A DNA stretch of 64,000 nt from Pseudomonadota bacterium (GTDB taxonomy: Bacteria > Pseudomonadota > Alphaproteobacteria > Sphingomonadales > Sphingomonadaceae), in contig JAEXFD010000007.1 in NCBI GenBank assembly GCA_023400405.1, positions 156,838 to 220,837 on the forward strand, given 5' to 3'. Shown here piece by piece: positions 49,927-59,005 of this stretch (its first letter is position 1; every line of letters begins with the position of its first letter). A model generated the notes under the pieces. The model ran no database searches. It was not told where the DNA came from and saw only the letters and a program-made list of their open reading frames with translations. Made by a program: the position numbers and the translations under genes.

Positions 49927-49941
49927 ATATGCCTGGCTGAT
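49927..49941. promoter_or_regulatory. Motif 1 site upstream of core MetE gene
   Basis: ATATGCC-t-GGCTGAT matches 13 of 15 positions. It is 21 bp upstream of the MetE-like start, close to where a promoter should lie, so a repressor bound here would block transcription. The site also lies 168 bp from the divergent TBDR3 start. Confidence 0.6.
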
Positions 49942-50108
49942 ATAAGCTTGGCGAACTTCGCGACGCAATCGGGATCGACCAGTCAAAGGCAATGATCTTG
50001 GCACCTCCCATACCGGTTAGGTATCGGTGCTAGGTCGATAAAGAATTGGACGGTTCGTCATTATCGAACACAGTCTGTCAAACACAAATAAGAATATTGG
50101 AGGGGACA

Positions 50109-53087
50109 ATGCCGAAGGAAGCGGGAGCGCACGGCGCGCCCCAGGTCGCTTGCAGCCGACTCTCAGCGGCGGCGCTGTCGCGTCGCGCGATTATGGCAGT
50201 CAAGCCGCTGCACGCAACCAGCCTCTATGCGCTGCTCGCCGGCGCGCCGATGGTGTTCGCCCCTTCCCTTGCCCACGCGCAGGAAACGCCGGCGGCCGCC
50301 ACTGCCGCGGCCGATACTGCGCCCGTCGTGCCGCAAGATCAGGCAGCGCCGGAAGAAGTCGCTCCCGAAGAGCAGACGATCACCGTCACCGGCACCCGGA
50401 TCAGCGGCTTCACGGCGCCAACGCCGGTCACCACGCTCGGCCAGCAGGAGCTGGAGGCGAAGGCGGTGAGCACCGTCTCGGAACTGCTCGACGACGTCCC
50501 CCAGCTCCGCATCAACCAGAATGTCGGCAAGTCGAGCGAGCCGATCGGCGCCTCGAATGCCGATCTTCGCGGCCTGGGCACCCAGCGCACGCTGGTGCTG
50601 ATCGACGGCCGCCGCGTCGCGCCGACCGACCCGGCCGGCACGATCGACACCAATGTGGTTCCCACCGCGCTGATCAGCAGTGTCGAGATCGTCACCGGCG
50701 GCGCCTCGGCCGCCTACGGTTCGGATGCCGTTGCGGGCGTCGTCAACTTCGTGCTCGACAAGAACCTGACTGGCCTCAAGGTCGATGCCTCTTACGGCCA
50801 GAGCAAATATGACGACCATCACCGTCCCTCGGTGAGCGCGGCCTGGGGCACCAGCCTGTTCGACGATCGGCTGCACGTCGCGGTCGCCGGCGATTACTTG
50901 CGCAACGACGGCCAGACCGCGCAGGGTAGCCGTCCCTGGGGCAACGACCAGACCGCGCTGCTGACCAATCCGGCCTACACCCCGACCAACGGCCAGCCGC
51001 GGCTGATCATCGTCGACAATTCGCGCTTCACTCAGATGACCGCAGGCGGCGTGATCACGCGCACCAACACCACCACGCCCAACGCCGCCGGCCCGTCACT
51101 CGCGCAGCGCCTCGGCTTCGCTCCCGGCACCGGCGTCCAGTTCGATCGCAACGGCAATCCGATTCCCTTCACCTATGGCACCAATATCGGCGGCACCTTC
51201 ATGACCGGCGGCGACGGCGCGACGGTGGAGGACGAGGGCAACATCATGCCCCGGATCGAGCGCTATACCGGCTATGGCAGCGTGCGTTTCGACGTCACGC
51301 CCGACATCACCGCCTTCGTCGATGCGCTCTATTCGCGCGTCGACACCCATTCGGACCTGACGCCGAACCCCGACAATGGCGGCATCACGATCCGCAGCGA
51401 CAATGCCTATCTGTCGAACACCATGCGGACGGCCATGACCGCGGCGGGCGTGACCAGCTTCGTCATGGGCCGCATGAACTATGAGGACGGCTTCTCGCTG
51501 TTCGACAGCAAGACCGAGGCCAAGCGCGTGACGTTCGGCGTCGAAGGCAAGTTCGGCGGCTGGTCGTGGGACGTGTCGGGCCAGATCGGGCGCAACAGCT
51601 ATGATCAGGTGAGCTACAACAACCGGATCAACAATCGCTTCACGCTGGGCCTCGACACCGTGATCAATCCGGCGACGAACCAGCCGATCTGCCGCGCGCT
51701 GCTCAACAATCCCAATCCGACCCAGGCGCAGGATCCCTATCGCGACATCCGTGATTGCCAGCCGATCAATCCGTTCGGCGCGGGTTCGATCAACGACCGG
51801 GCGCTCGATTATTATCGCGGCACCTCCTGGCTACGCTCGGTCCAGTCGCAGGACGTGTTCGCCGCCAATCTGTCGGGCAGCCCGGTCGAGACCTGGGCGG
51901 GCGCGGTCAAGATCGCGGTCGGTGCCGAATATCGCCACGAGAAGACCGTCCAGATCTCCGACGCGGACTCGGCCGCCCGGCGATGGCGCTCGGTGAACGC
52001 CCAGCCCTTCACCGGATCGTTCAACGTCAAGGAAGCCTATGCCGAAGTGGTGGTGCCGCTCGCCAAGGGCAGCCGCTTCGCCGACAATCTCGATGTCAAC
52101 GGCGCGATCCGCTACACCGATTATTCGCTGAGCGGCGGCGTCACCACCTGGAAGGTCGGCTTCAACTATTCGCCGATTTCGGACCTGCGCTTCCGCGCCA
52201 CCCTGTCGCGCGACATCCGCGCGCCGAACAATTACGAGCTCTTCTCGCGCGGCAACCAGGTGATCAACGCGATCATCGATCCGCGCAACAACGTCTCGCG
52301 CCAGACGGTGCAGATCACCAGCGGCAATCCCGCGCTCGAGCCCGAAAAGGCGGACACCTTCACCGGCGGGGTGATCTACCAGCCTTCCTGGCTGCCGGGT
52401 TTCCGCGCCTCGGTCGATTATTATTCGATCAAGATCAAGCAGGCGATCTCCACCGTGGCGCCTCAGGCAATCGTCGATTTCTGCGGCGCCGGCCGGACCG
52501 AGTTCTGCGCCGGCGTGATCCGCGATCCCACCACGCAGATCATCACCCAGGTCAACGTGATCCCGTTCAACGCGGATTCGCTCAAGACCAGCGGCGTCGA
52601 CGTCGAGCTGCAATATCGCTTCCCGCTGCTCGGCGGCGATCTGAAGCTTCGCGGCCTCGCCAATTATGTGAACGAGCTCTCGACCACCTCGAACGGCGTC
52701 ACCAACGATTATGTCGGCTTGGCCGGCATCTCGCCGCCGCCGCAAGGCGTGCCGGCGTGGCGCATCAACATCGATGCGGACTATGCGATCGGCGATTTCA
52801 AGTTCGGCATCGGTTATCGCTATATCGACGGCGGCAAGTTCGACACGCGCTTCAACCAGACCGTGCTCGACCTCGCCGACAACAACGTCTCCGGCCGCAG
52901 CTATGTCGACCTGTCGACTTCGTACAAGCTGACCCGCAATTTCGAGCTCTATGGTCGCGTGGAGAATCTGTTCAACGTCTATCCGCCGATCACCCCGAAC
53001 GGCATCACCCAGCCCACCGTCGCCAATTCGCAATTCTTCGATCGGCGCGGCACGTTCTTCGTGGTCGGCGGCCGCCTGCGGCTTTGA
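50109..53087 (+). CDS. Large TonB-dependent receptor (TBDR3)
   Basis: A 992-residue receptor. The N-terminus carries about 60 residues before the mature part, with a hydrophobic segment and 'SLAHAQ' cleavage site. A TonB-box-like 'EEQTITVTGTR' and plug ('ADLRGLGTQRTLVLIDGRRVAPTDPAGTIDTNVVPTALISSVEIVTGGASAAYGSDAVAGVVNFVL') follow; the barrel ends 'FFVVGGRLRL'. ATG 50109 has GGAGGGGA upstream. It is divergent from the MetE-like gene and shares its 202-bp control region. It is paralogous to TBDR2. Convergent with bioA. Confidence 0.95.
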   Translation: MPKEAGAHGAPQVACSRLSAAALSRRAIMAVKPLHATSLYALLAGAPMVFAPSLAHAQETPAAATAAADTAPVVPQDQAAPEEVAPEEQTITVTGTRISGFTAPTPVTTLGQQELEAKAVSTVSELLDDVPQLRINQNVGKSSEPIGASNADLRGLGTQRTLVLIDGRRVAPTDPAGTIDTNVVPTALISSVEIVTGGASAAYGSDAVAGVVNFVLDKNLTGLKVDASYGQSKYDDHHRPSVSAAWGTSLFDDRLHVAVAGDYLRNDGQTAQGSRPWGNDQTALLTNPAYTPTNGQPRLIIVDNSRFTQMTAGGVITRTNTTTPNAAGPSLAQRLGFAPGTGVQFDRNGNPIPFTYGTNIGGTFMTGGDGATVEDEGNIMPRIERYTGYGSVRFDVTPDITAFVDALYSRVDTHSDLTPNPDNGGITIRSDNAYLSNTMRTAMTAAGVTSFVMGRMNYEDGFSLFDSKTEAKRVTFGVEGKFGGWSWDVSGQIGRNSYDQVSYNNRINNRFTLGLDTVINPATNQPICRALLNNPNPTQAQDPYRDIRDCQPINPFGAGSINDRALDYYRGTSWLRSVQSQDVFAANLSGSPVETWAGAVKIAVGAEYRHEKTVQISDADSAARRWRSVNAQPFTGSFNVKEAYAEVVVPLAKGSRFADNLDVNGAIRYTDYSLSGGVTTWKVGFNYSPISDLRFRATLSRDIRAPNNYELFSRGNQVINAIIDPRNNVSRQTVQITSGNPALEPEKADTFTGGVIYQPSWLPGFRASVDYYSIKIKQAISTVAPQAIVDFCGAGRTEFCAGVIRDPTTQIITQVNVIPFNADSLKTSGVDVELQYRFPLLGGDLKLRGLANYVNELSTTSNGVTNDYVGLAGISPPPQGVPAWRINIDADYAIGDFKFGIGYRYIDGGKFDTRFNQTVLDLADNNVSGRSYVDLSTSYKLTRNFELYGRVENLFNVYPPITPNGITQPTVANSQFFDRRGTFFVVGGRLRL

Positions 53088-53118
53088 GCGCTGCTGGCAC
53101 CGCTCGCCTCATGCAGGG

Positions 53119-54360
53119 CTAAATGGCGGCCTCGATCGCAGCATAGATCGCGTCGAGATCGCGATCGTCAATGCAATAGGGCGGCATGACGTAGATCGTG
53201 TTGCCGAGCGGTCGAAGCAGGAGGCCGGCCTCGCGGAAGCGCTTCAGCAGCCTCGGCCCGATCGCGGACAGATATCCCGTGTCGCCGGCATCCAGCTCGA
53301 GCGCGGTGATGGTGCCGATCCTGCGCGCATCGCGCACGCCCGCGCGACCGGCCAGCGCGGCAAGCCGCGCGGCCTGGCGCGCGGCGAGGTCGGAAACGCG
53401 CTCGCGCACCGGCTCGTCCCGCCAGATCGCCAGATTGGCGTTGGCCGCGGCGCAGGCGATCGGGTTGGCGGTGTAGCTGGACGAGTGGTAGAACATCCGC
53501 GCGCGGTCGCTCGACCAATGCGCTTCGAAGATGGGCTCGGTCGCCATCGTCACCGCGAGCGGCAGCGCCCCGCCGGTCAGCCCCTTCGAGAGGCAGAGGA
53601 TGTCGGGCACGACGTCTGCCTGTTCGCAGGCCAGCAGCGTGCCGGTACGGCCCCAACCGGTCATGACTTCATCGGCGATGAACAGCACGCCGTGGCGGGC
53701 ACAGATCGCGCGCATCTGCGCGAGCACCTGCGGTGAGTAGATGCGCATCCCCCCGGCGCCGAGCACCAGCGGCTCGACGATGAACGCCGCAGCGCCCGCG
53801 CTGCACTCCGCCTCGAGCACGTCGAGACAGGTCTGCTCCTGCCCGGCCGCCGGAAATGGAATCGTTCCGACCTCGAACAACAATGGCGCATAGGGCGCAT
53901 TGAACACCCCGCGCGCGCCCACCGACATCGCCCCGATGGTATCGCCGTGATAGCCATGCTGCATCACGAGGATGCGATGGCGCGCCTCTCCCCGGTTCGC
54001 CCAGAAGCCGAGCGCCATCTTGAGCGCGACCTCCACGCTGGTCGATCCCGAATCGGAATAGAACAGCCGGGTCAATTCCGCGGGCATGATCGCCCGCAGC
54101 CCGGCCGCCAATGTCTCGGCCGGCTCGTGGGTCCAGCCTGCGAAGATGACCTGGTCGAGCCGGCCGGCCTGTTCGGCGATCGCGGCCATGATCCGCGAAT
54201 GGCCGTGGCCATGCGTCGTCACCCACCACGACGAGATTGCATCCACGATGCGCCGTCCGTCCGCAGTGAACAGCGCGGCACCTTCGGCATGCGTCACCAA
54301 AGGGATCGGCTCGCCCAGCCCGTGTTGGGTAAAGGGATGCCAGACCGGGGAGCCCGTCAC
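53119..54360 (-). CDS. bioA: Adenosylmethionine-8-amino-7-oxononanoate aminotransferase
   Basis: A 413-residue PLP enzyme that transfers an amino group from S-adenosylmethionine to KAPA in biotin synthesis. It has 'WWVTTHGHGHSRIMAAI' (substrate end), 'YSDSGSTSVEVALKMA', 'ADEVMTGWGRTG' and the PLP lysine in 'LSKGLTGGALPLAV'. The start is GTG 54360, overlapping the bioD stop (GTGA). It is the last of bioF-bioD-bioA, which are translationally coupled. Confidence 0.97.
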   Translation of the reverse strand: MTGSPVWHPFTQHGLGEPIPLVTHAEGAALFTADGRRIVDAISSWWVTTHGHGHSRIMAAIAEQAGRLDQVIFAGWTHEPAETLAAGLRAIMPAELTRLFYSDSGSTSVEVALKMALGFWANRGEARHRILVMQHGYHGDTIGAMSVGARGVFNAPYAPLLFEVGTIPFPAAGQEQTCLDVLEAECSAGAAAFIVEPLVLGAGGMRIYSPQVLAQMRAICARHGVLFIADEVMTGWGRTGTLLACEQADVVPDILCLSKGLTGGALPLAVTMATEPIFEAHWSSDRARMFYHSSSYTANPIACAAANANLAIWRDEPVRERVSDLAARQAARLAALAGRAGVRDARRIGTITALELDAGDTGYLSAIGPRLLKRFREAGLLLRPLGNTIYVMPPYCIDDRDLDAIYAAIEAAI

Positions 54361-54977
54361 GCGAAATCACCCAGACGGAAATTGGCGGCAAAGGCGGCCG
54401 CCAGCGCGGCAGGCGTGAGCGGATCGAGCCGGGGCAGCCGCCCCAGCCGCGTCACTCGCCCGATCGCGGCGATCGTCGCCTCGCTGTCTTCGACCGCATC
54501 GCCCGAAAAGGCCACGCCGAGAATCGGTACTCCCCGCGCCCGCAACGCCTCGATGGTGAGCAGGCTGTGATTGATCGTTCCGAGCCCGGTCCGCGCGACC
54601 ACCACCACGGGCAGCCCCCAGCGTGCGAACAGATCGGCATAAAGGCAGGTCCGCGTCAGCGGTACCAACGCGCCCCCCGCCCCTTCGATGACGAGCGGGC
54701 GCACAGCCGGCGGAGCCAGTCGGCCGAGGTCGATCGCCACGCCGTCGATCTCGGCGGCACGATGCGGCGAGCACGGCGTCGTCAGTCGATAGGCTTCGGG
54801 AAGAATTTGCGCCGGCCCCAGATCGGCGAGGCGGGCGACGCGCTGCGCGTCGCTGCCGTCGTCGAGCCCGGCCTGCACCGGCTTCCAATAATGGGCGTGA
54901 AGGGCACTGGCGAGCGCCGCGGCGAACACCGTCTTGCCGACATCGGTATCGGTGCCGGTGACGACGAGCGCGGTCAT
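54357..54977 (-). CDS. bioD: Dethiobiotin synthetase
   Basis: A 206-residue ATP-dependent carboxylase that closes the ureido ring of dethiobiotin. The P-loop 'VTGTDTDVGKTVFAAAL' is at 7-23, with 'YWKPVQAG' (substrate site) and 'VIEGAGGALVPL' (Mg/ATP). The start overlaps the bioF stop (ATGA). Confidence 0.97.
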   Translation of the reverse strand: MTALVVTGTDTDVGKTVFAAALASALHAHYWKPVQAGLDDGSDAQRVARLADLGPAQILPEAYRLTTPCSPHRAAEIDGVAIDLGRLAPPAVRPLVIEGAGGALVPLTRTCLYADLFARWGLPVVVVARTGLGTINHSLLTIEALRARGVPILGVAFSGDAVEDSEATIAAIGRVTRLGRLPRLDPLTPAALAAAFAANFRLGDFA

Positions 54978-56131
54978 TGCAGCGCCTCGCCGAGCGCCGC
55001 CGCCAGCGCATGCACGTCGTGCCCGGTCACATTGAGGGTCAGCGCGATGCGCAGGCGCGCGCTGCCTTCCGGCACGGTCGGCGGGCGGATGCCGCGGACG
55101 TCGAAACCCGCCGCCTGCAGCGCCGCCGCCACCTGCATCGCTCTGACGTCCTCCCCAAGGATCAGCGGCAGGATCTGCGATCCGGTCGATATCGCGCCAT
55201 GAGGGGCGAGGACGCGCGACGCCTCGGCTATCAAGTCGGCCAGCCGCGCGCGTCGCTCGGGTTCGTCGGCCAGCACGCACAGGCTCTCGCGAGCCACCGC
55301 CGCCATCAGCGGCGACGGTGCGGTCGAGAAGATGAATCCCCGCCCGCGATTGACCAGGAAGTCGCGGACGATCCGCGGCCCGCAAACCAGCGCGCCCTCG
55401 CACCCCATGGCCTTGCCGCAGGTATGCAGCGTGACGAGGTTGTCGCGACCCTGCCATTGCGCGGCCAGCCCGCGGCCACCGGCACCGAACACGCCGGTCG
55501 CATGTGCCTCGTCGATCGAGAGCACCGCGCCGTAGCGGTCGGCGATCTCGACAAGGGCAGCGAGCGGCGCGCGGTCGCCATCCATGCTGTAAAGGCTCTC
55601 GACTGCGATCCAGGCGGTGCCGGTGCCGCCCGCCGCGCGCCACCGCCGCAACGTGTCCGCCGCTGCCCCGGCATCGTTGTGCGCAAATTCCCGGACGGTC
55701 GCGCGGGTCGTCCGCAACCCGTCATGCGCGCTCGCATGAACAAGGGCGTCGTGGACGATCAGGTCGCCGCGTTGCGGCAACGTCGCCAGCAGCGTGCTGT
55801 TCGCCGCAAAGCCGGAAGAGAAGAACAACGCCGCCTCGCAACCGAAAAACGCGGCCGCCTCGGCTTCGAGCGCTTCGTGTTCCGGATCGTTTCCGCGCAG
55901 CAGCCGCGATCCGCCCGACCCGATCGCGACGCCGCGCGCCAGTGCCGCCGCAGCCGCGGCGCGCAACCGGGGATCGCCCGCAAGCGCCAGATAGTCGTTC
56001 GAAGCGAAATCGACTCCCCGGCGCGTCCGGAGCGCCCGAAGCCTTGCGCGATCCGCAAGCATCGCCAGGTCGCCGTGCTGGCGCGCGAAGGGATCGGCTT
56101 GCAGCGAATCGGGCGATGCGATGGCGGTCAT
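54974..56131 (-). CDS. bioF: 8-amino-7-oxononanoate synthase
   Basis: A 385-residue alpha-oxoamine synthase that makes KAPA from pimeloyl thioester and alanine. It shows 'FASNDYLALAGDPRLRAAA', 'GSGGSRLLRGNDPEHEALE', 'SIDEAHATGVFGAGGRG' (PLP Asp/His) and 'VTLHTCGKAMGCEGALVCG' with the PLP lysine. It is the first gene of the bio operon. No bioB or bioC is in the window. Confidence 0.97.
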   Translation of the reverse strand: MTAIASPDSLQADPFARQHGDLAMLADRARLRALRTRRGVDFASNDYLALAGDPRLRAAAAAALARGVAIGSGGSRLLRGNDPEHEALEAEAAAFFGCEAALFFSSGFAANSTLLATLPQRGDLIVHDALVHASAHDGLRTTRATVREFAHNDAGAAADTLRRWRAAGGTGTAWIAVESLYSMDGDRAPLAALVEIADRYGAVLSIDEAHATGVFGAGGRGLAAQWQGRDNLVTLHTCGKAMGCEGALVCGPRIVRDFLVNRGRGFIFSTAPSPLMAAVARESLCVLADEPERRARLADLIAEASRVLAPHGAISTGSQILPLILGEDVRAMQVAAALQAAGFDVRGIRPPTVPEGSARLRIALTLNVTGHDVHALAAALGEALQ

Positions 56132-56197
56132 GGCAGCGTGCCTGTCCGATCGCCAAGGCCGTGTCGAGCCGGCCGCAGCACCTCGCCACTCGCCTCG

Positions 56198-56737
56198 TTA
56201 CCGGGCCAGTTCAATCACGGTCGCGACTGCGGACGCGAGCAATGCCAGAACATTGGGATAGAAGGTCAGCGCGAAGCCGAAAGCGCGGCCCTTGGCGCCA
56301 TGCTTGTAGCCGATCCAGAACAGCAGGCGACCGATCGCAAAGAGGCAGCCCAGCGCGACGATCACTGCGCCGGACGAGCTGAAGGTTGCCGCAACGATCA
56401 AATGGGTGGCGAAGGCCAGGCCAACCTGCTCGAACGTGTTTTGCAGGATCGCGCCGGCCACCCGAACCTTATCGGATGCGGCTGCGGCGCTACTGCCGGC
56501 AATGTCCTGTTCGGAGAAGAAGCGAAGACGCGCGACGTTCGCGATCGCTGCCGCCAGCCAGGCGACGACGAGGAGATCGACGCGGAGCGCGCGTTGCAAA
56601 CGGGAAAGGAGCGGCAGGCTGTCCGTTCGCCAAGCAATCGCAACCACGCCCAGGATGACGATGCTCGCAACCAGCGCACCGGCCATCGCCAACGCGACGC
56701 TCCGCTGCTCTGCCTTGAACCCAGGATCGCTCGCCAT
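56198..56737 (-). CDS. MAPEG-family membrane protein
   Basis: A 179-residue protein with four hydrophobic helices. The motif 'RVAGAILQNTFEQVGLAFATHLI' and the C-terminal 'GRLLFWIGYKHGAKGRAFGFALTFYPN' fit the MAPEG superfamily (microsomal glutathione transferase-like). Bacterial members have unknown or glutathione-related roles. ATG 56737 is chosen for its 7-nt spacing to TTGAGGG; ATG 56743 is two codons earlier. It is 66 bp upstream of the bioF start and in the same direction. Confidence 0.85.
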   Translation of the reverse strand: MASDPGFKAEQRSVALAMAGALVASIVILGVVAIAWRTDSLPLLSRLQRALRVDLLVVAWLAAAIANVARLRFFSEQDIAGSSAAAASDKVRVAGAILQNTFEQVGLAFATHLIVAATFSSSGAVIVALGCLFAIGRLLFWIGYKHGAKGRAFGFALTFYPNVLALLASAVATVIELAR

Positions 56738-56829
56738 GGTCATCCCTCAAGACTGTTGATCGTCCATCGTGAACGAACCGCAGCGCCTTGGCCATGGCAG
56801 ACAAGGCCGCGGACACGATCAGAATGGGA

Positions 56830-56851
56830 GCCGTCCGCCGCGCCGGACGGC
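56830..56851. terminator. Hairpin downstream of aldo/keto reductase gene
   Basis: GCCGTCCG (56830-56837) and CGGACGGC (56844-56851) form an 8-bp perfect stem with a 6-nt loop. No T run follows, so its function as a terminator is only suggested by position. Confidence 0.45.
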
Positions 56852-56880
56852 CCCCTCCTCATCCACGATCCACCCTCGCC

Positions 56881-57993
56881 TCAGCCTCGCCAGGTCTCGG
56901 CCCAGGATGCCACCGTTCGGCCGGCGAAGATGCGGTCTTTCGGCATTTGGAAGATGAAATAGGGATTGAGCATCGGCGGCGCGCCCGCTTCATCCAGCCG
57001 GGCTTGCTGCTCGGCGGTGAAGCGGATGTCGAGCGCGGCGACGTTGTCGCGAAGCTGCTCGGCACGACTCGCCCCGAGCAACACCGACGCGACGCCCGAA
57101 CGCTGCGCCACCCAAGCCAGCGCCACCTGCGCCATCGGCCGGCCAATCTCCTCGGCCACGCTCCGCACGACATCGACGACGGTGAAATTGGCCTCGGTGA
57201 AGAGCATCCCGCCATAGGGATTGTCGCCATTGAGCCGGCCGTCACTGCCACCCGCCGCGGTCGCCCCGCTGCGATCCGGCACGTCTCCGGCGGGACCGAA
57301 ATCGGCCATCTTCTCGCGGCCATATTTGCCGGTGAGCATGCCAAAGCCTAGCGGGCTCCACGCCACCAGCCCCAGGCCCAGCGCTTCGCAGGCCGGCAGC
57401 ACGTCCAGTTCCACCCCGCGGTCGATCAGCGAATAGGCATATTGCATGCCGATCGGCTCCGGCAGCCCATGCGCCCGCGCCATCGTCGCGATCTGCGCCA
57501 CATACCAGGCGGGCGCATTCGAAAAGCCGTAATGGAGGATCTCGCCGCGCCGCACGGCATCGGTCAGCCCGCGCAGCACTTCCTCGACTGGGGTCGTGCG
57601 GTCCCAGACATGCATCCAGTACAGGTCGATCCAGTCGGTGCCGAGCCGCCGCAGCGATCCTTCGATCCCGTCGCGGACGTTGCGGACGCCGTTACCGCCC
57701 GACAGTGGATTGCCGTCGCTGCGCCCGAAACCTGCCTTGGTCGCGATCACCAGCTGATCGCGCAGCCCGCGCTCGCGCACGAAGCGCCCGAGCATCGCCT
57801 CGCTCTCGCCTCCGGAATAGACGTCGGCCGTATCGATGAAGTTGCCGCCCGTTTCGACATAGGCGTCGAAAATCTGCTGCGCACCCGCCTGATCGACTCC
57901 CCAGCGGCCGGCGGCAAAGGTCATCGTCCCCAACGCCAAGGGACTTACCACCAGACCCGAACGGCCAAGCGTGCGAAACCCTGATCTATCCAT
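56881..57993 (-). CDS. Aldo/keto reductase
   Basis: A 370-residue NADPH-dependent (beta/alpha)8 reductase. It carries 'FIDTADVYSGGESEAMLGRF' with the catalytic Asp/Tyr, the active-site Lys in 'VIATKAGFG', His in 'DLYWMHVWD' and the C-terminal coenzyme segment 'VLLGASRAEQLRDNV'. It would reduce an aldehyde or ketone. ATG 57993 follows AGGAG. It is divergent from the LysR gene at 58090, its likely regulator. Confidence 0.94.
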   Translation of the reverse strand: MDRSGFRTLGRSGLVVSPLALGTMTFAAGRWGVDQAGAQQIFDAYVETGGNFIDTADVYSGGESEAMLGRFVRERGLRDQLVIATKAGFGRSDGNPLSGGNGVRNVRDGIEGSLRRLGTDWIDLYWMHVWDRTTPVEEVLRGLTDAVRRGEILHYGFSNAPAWYVAQIATMARAHGLPEPIGMQYAYSLIDRGVELDVLPACEALGLGLVAWSPLGFGMLTGKYGREKMADFGPAGDVPDRSGATAAGGSDGRLNGDNPYGGMLFTEANFTVVDVVRSVAEEIGRPMAQVALAWVAQRSGVASVLLGASRAEQLRDNVAALDIRFTAEQQARLDEAGAPPMLNPYFIFQMPKDRIFAGRTVASWAETWRG

Positions 57994-58089
57994 TGTTGAA
58001 TCTCCTAGCATGATTGCAACGAGATAGGGTCTGTCCTATCGCTGGATTAGCCGGAGATGGCGAGATGGGCCTATGAGCGAGATGCATCA

Positions 58090-58980
58090 ATGAAGCGCGG
58101 CGAACTGGACGATCTCGCAACCTTTGCGGCGGTGGCGCGGGCACGCAGCTTCACGCGCGCAGCGGCGACGCTGAACCTGTCGCCGTCCGCGCTCAGCCAC
58201 GCCATGCGCGCACTGGAGGATCGGCTGGGCGTACGCCTGCTCGCGCGGACGACGCGCTCGGTGGCGCCCACCCCGGCGGGCGAACGATTGCTCCGTTCGC
58301 TGGATCCGGCGCTCGACGAAGTGGCGAAGGGTCTCGCCGCGCTCGCCGATTGGCGCGACGTGCCCTCGGGAACGGTGCGGCTGACGACCTTCGGCTATGC
58401 CGCCCGGACGATCCTCGCCCCCCGGCTCCCGGCCTTCCTGTGCGACCATCCCGAAATCGCGGTGGAGGTCATTGCAGAGGATCGCCCGGTGGATTTGGTC
58501 GCGGGCGGCTTCGATGCCGGCATCCGGCTGGCCGAGTCGGTCGAGCGCGACATGGTTTCGGTTCCCGTCGGGCCGCCGCTTCGCTCTGCGATCGTCGGCA
58601 CGCCGGCCTATTTCGAGCGCCACCCTCCTCCCCAGTCACCCGGCGATCTCGATCGGCATGTCTGCATCAATTACCGCCTGCTCGGCGGCGGCGGGCTTCT
58701 CCCCTGGTGGTTTGAGCGCGACGGACGCGAAGTGAGAATGAAGGTGCGCGGACAACTCATCCTGAACGATGAAGGGCTTGCCGCGGCCGCGATCCGCGCC
58801 GGGGCAGGCCTGGGCTATGTGATGGCGCACGATGCTGCGGACGACATCGCGGCGGGCCGCCTGGTATCGGTATTGGATGATTGGTGCCCGGCCTTCGAGG
58901 GGTGCCATCTCTACTGGCCGGCGCGTCAGGTGACCCCTGCCCTGCGCACGCTCATCGACGCCCTGCGCTGGCGCGGCTGA
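58090..58980 (+). CDS. LysR-family transcriptional regulator
   Basis: A 296-residue regulator with N-terminal HTH ('DDLATFAAVARARSFTRAAATLNLSPSALSHAMRALEDRLGVRLLARTTRSV') and an effector domain ('GTVRLTTFGYAARTILAPRLPAFL', 'PVDLVAGGFDAGIRLAES'). It belongs to the group whose members usually repress or activate an adjacent reductase gene. It is divergent from the aldo/keto reductase (96-bp gap). ATG 58090 is used; ATG 58057 is possible. Confidence 0.93.
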   Translation: MKRGELDDLATFAAVARARSFTRAAATLNLSPSALSHAMRALEDRLGVRLLARTTRSVAPTPAGERLLRSLDPALDEVAKGLAALADWRDVPSGTVRLTTFGYAARTILAPRLPAFLCDHPEIAVEVIAEDRPVDLVAGGFDAGIRLAESVERDMVSVPVGPPLRSAIVGTPAYFERHPPPQSPGDLDRHVCINYRLLGGGGLLPWWFERDGREVRMKVRGQLILNDEGLAAAAIRAGAGLGYVMAHDAADDIAAGRLVSVLDDWCPAFEGCHLYWPARQVTPALRTLIDALRWRG

Positions 58981-59005
58981 CACCGCGTCCCCGCCGCCCC
59001 ACGGC

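Noticed and set aside
49907..50108. SAM-type riboswitch before the MetE-like gene
   Set aside because: The 202-bp region has a motif 1 site and simple repeats but no recognisable SAM aptamer fold.
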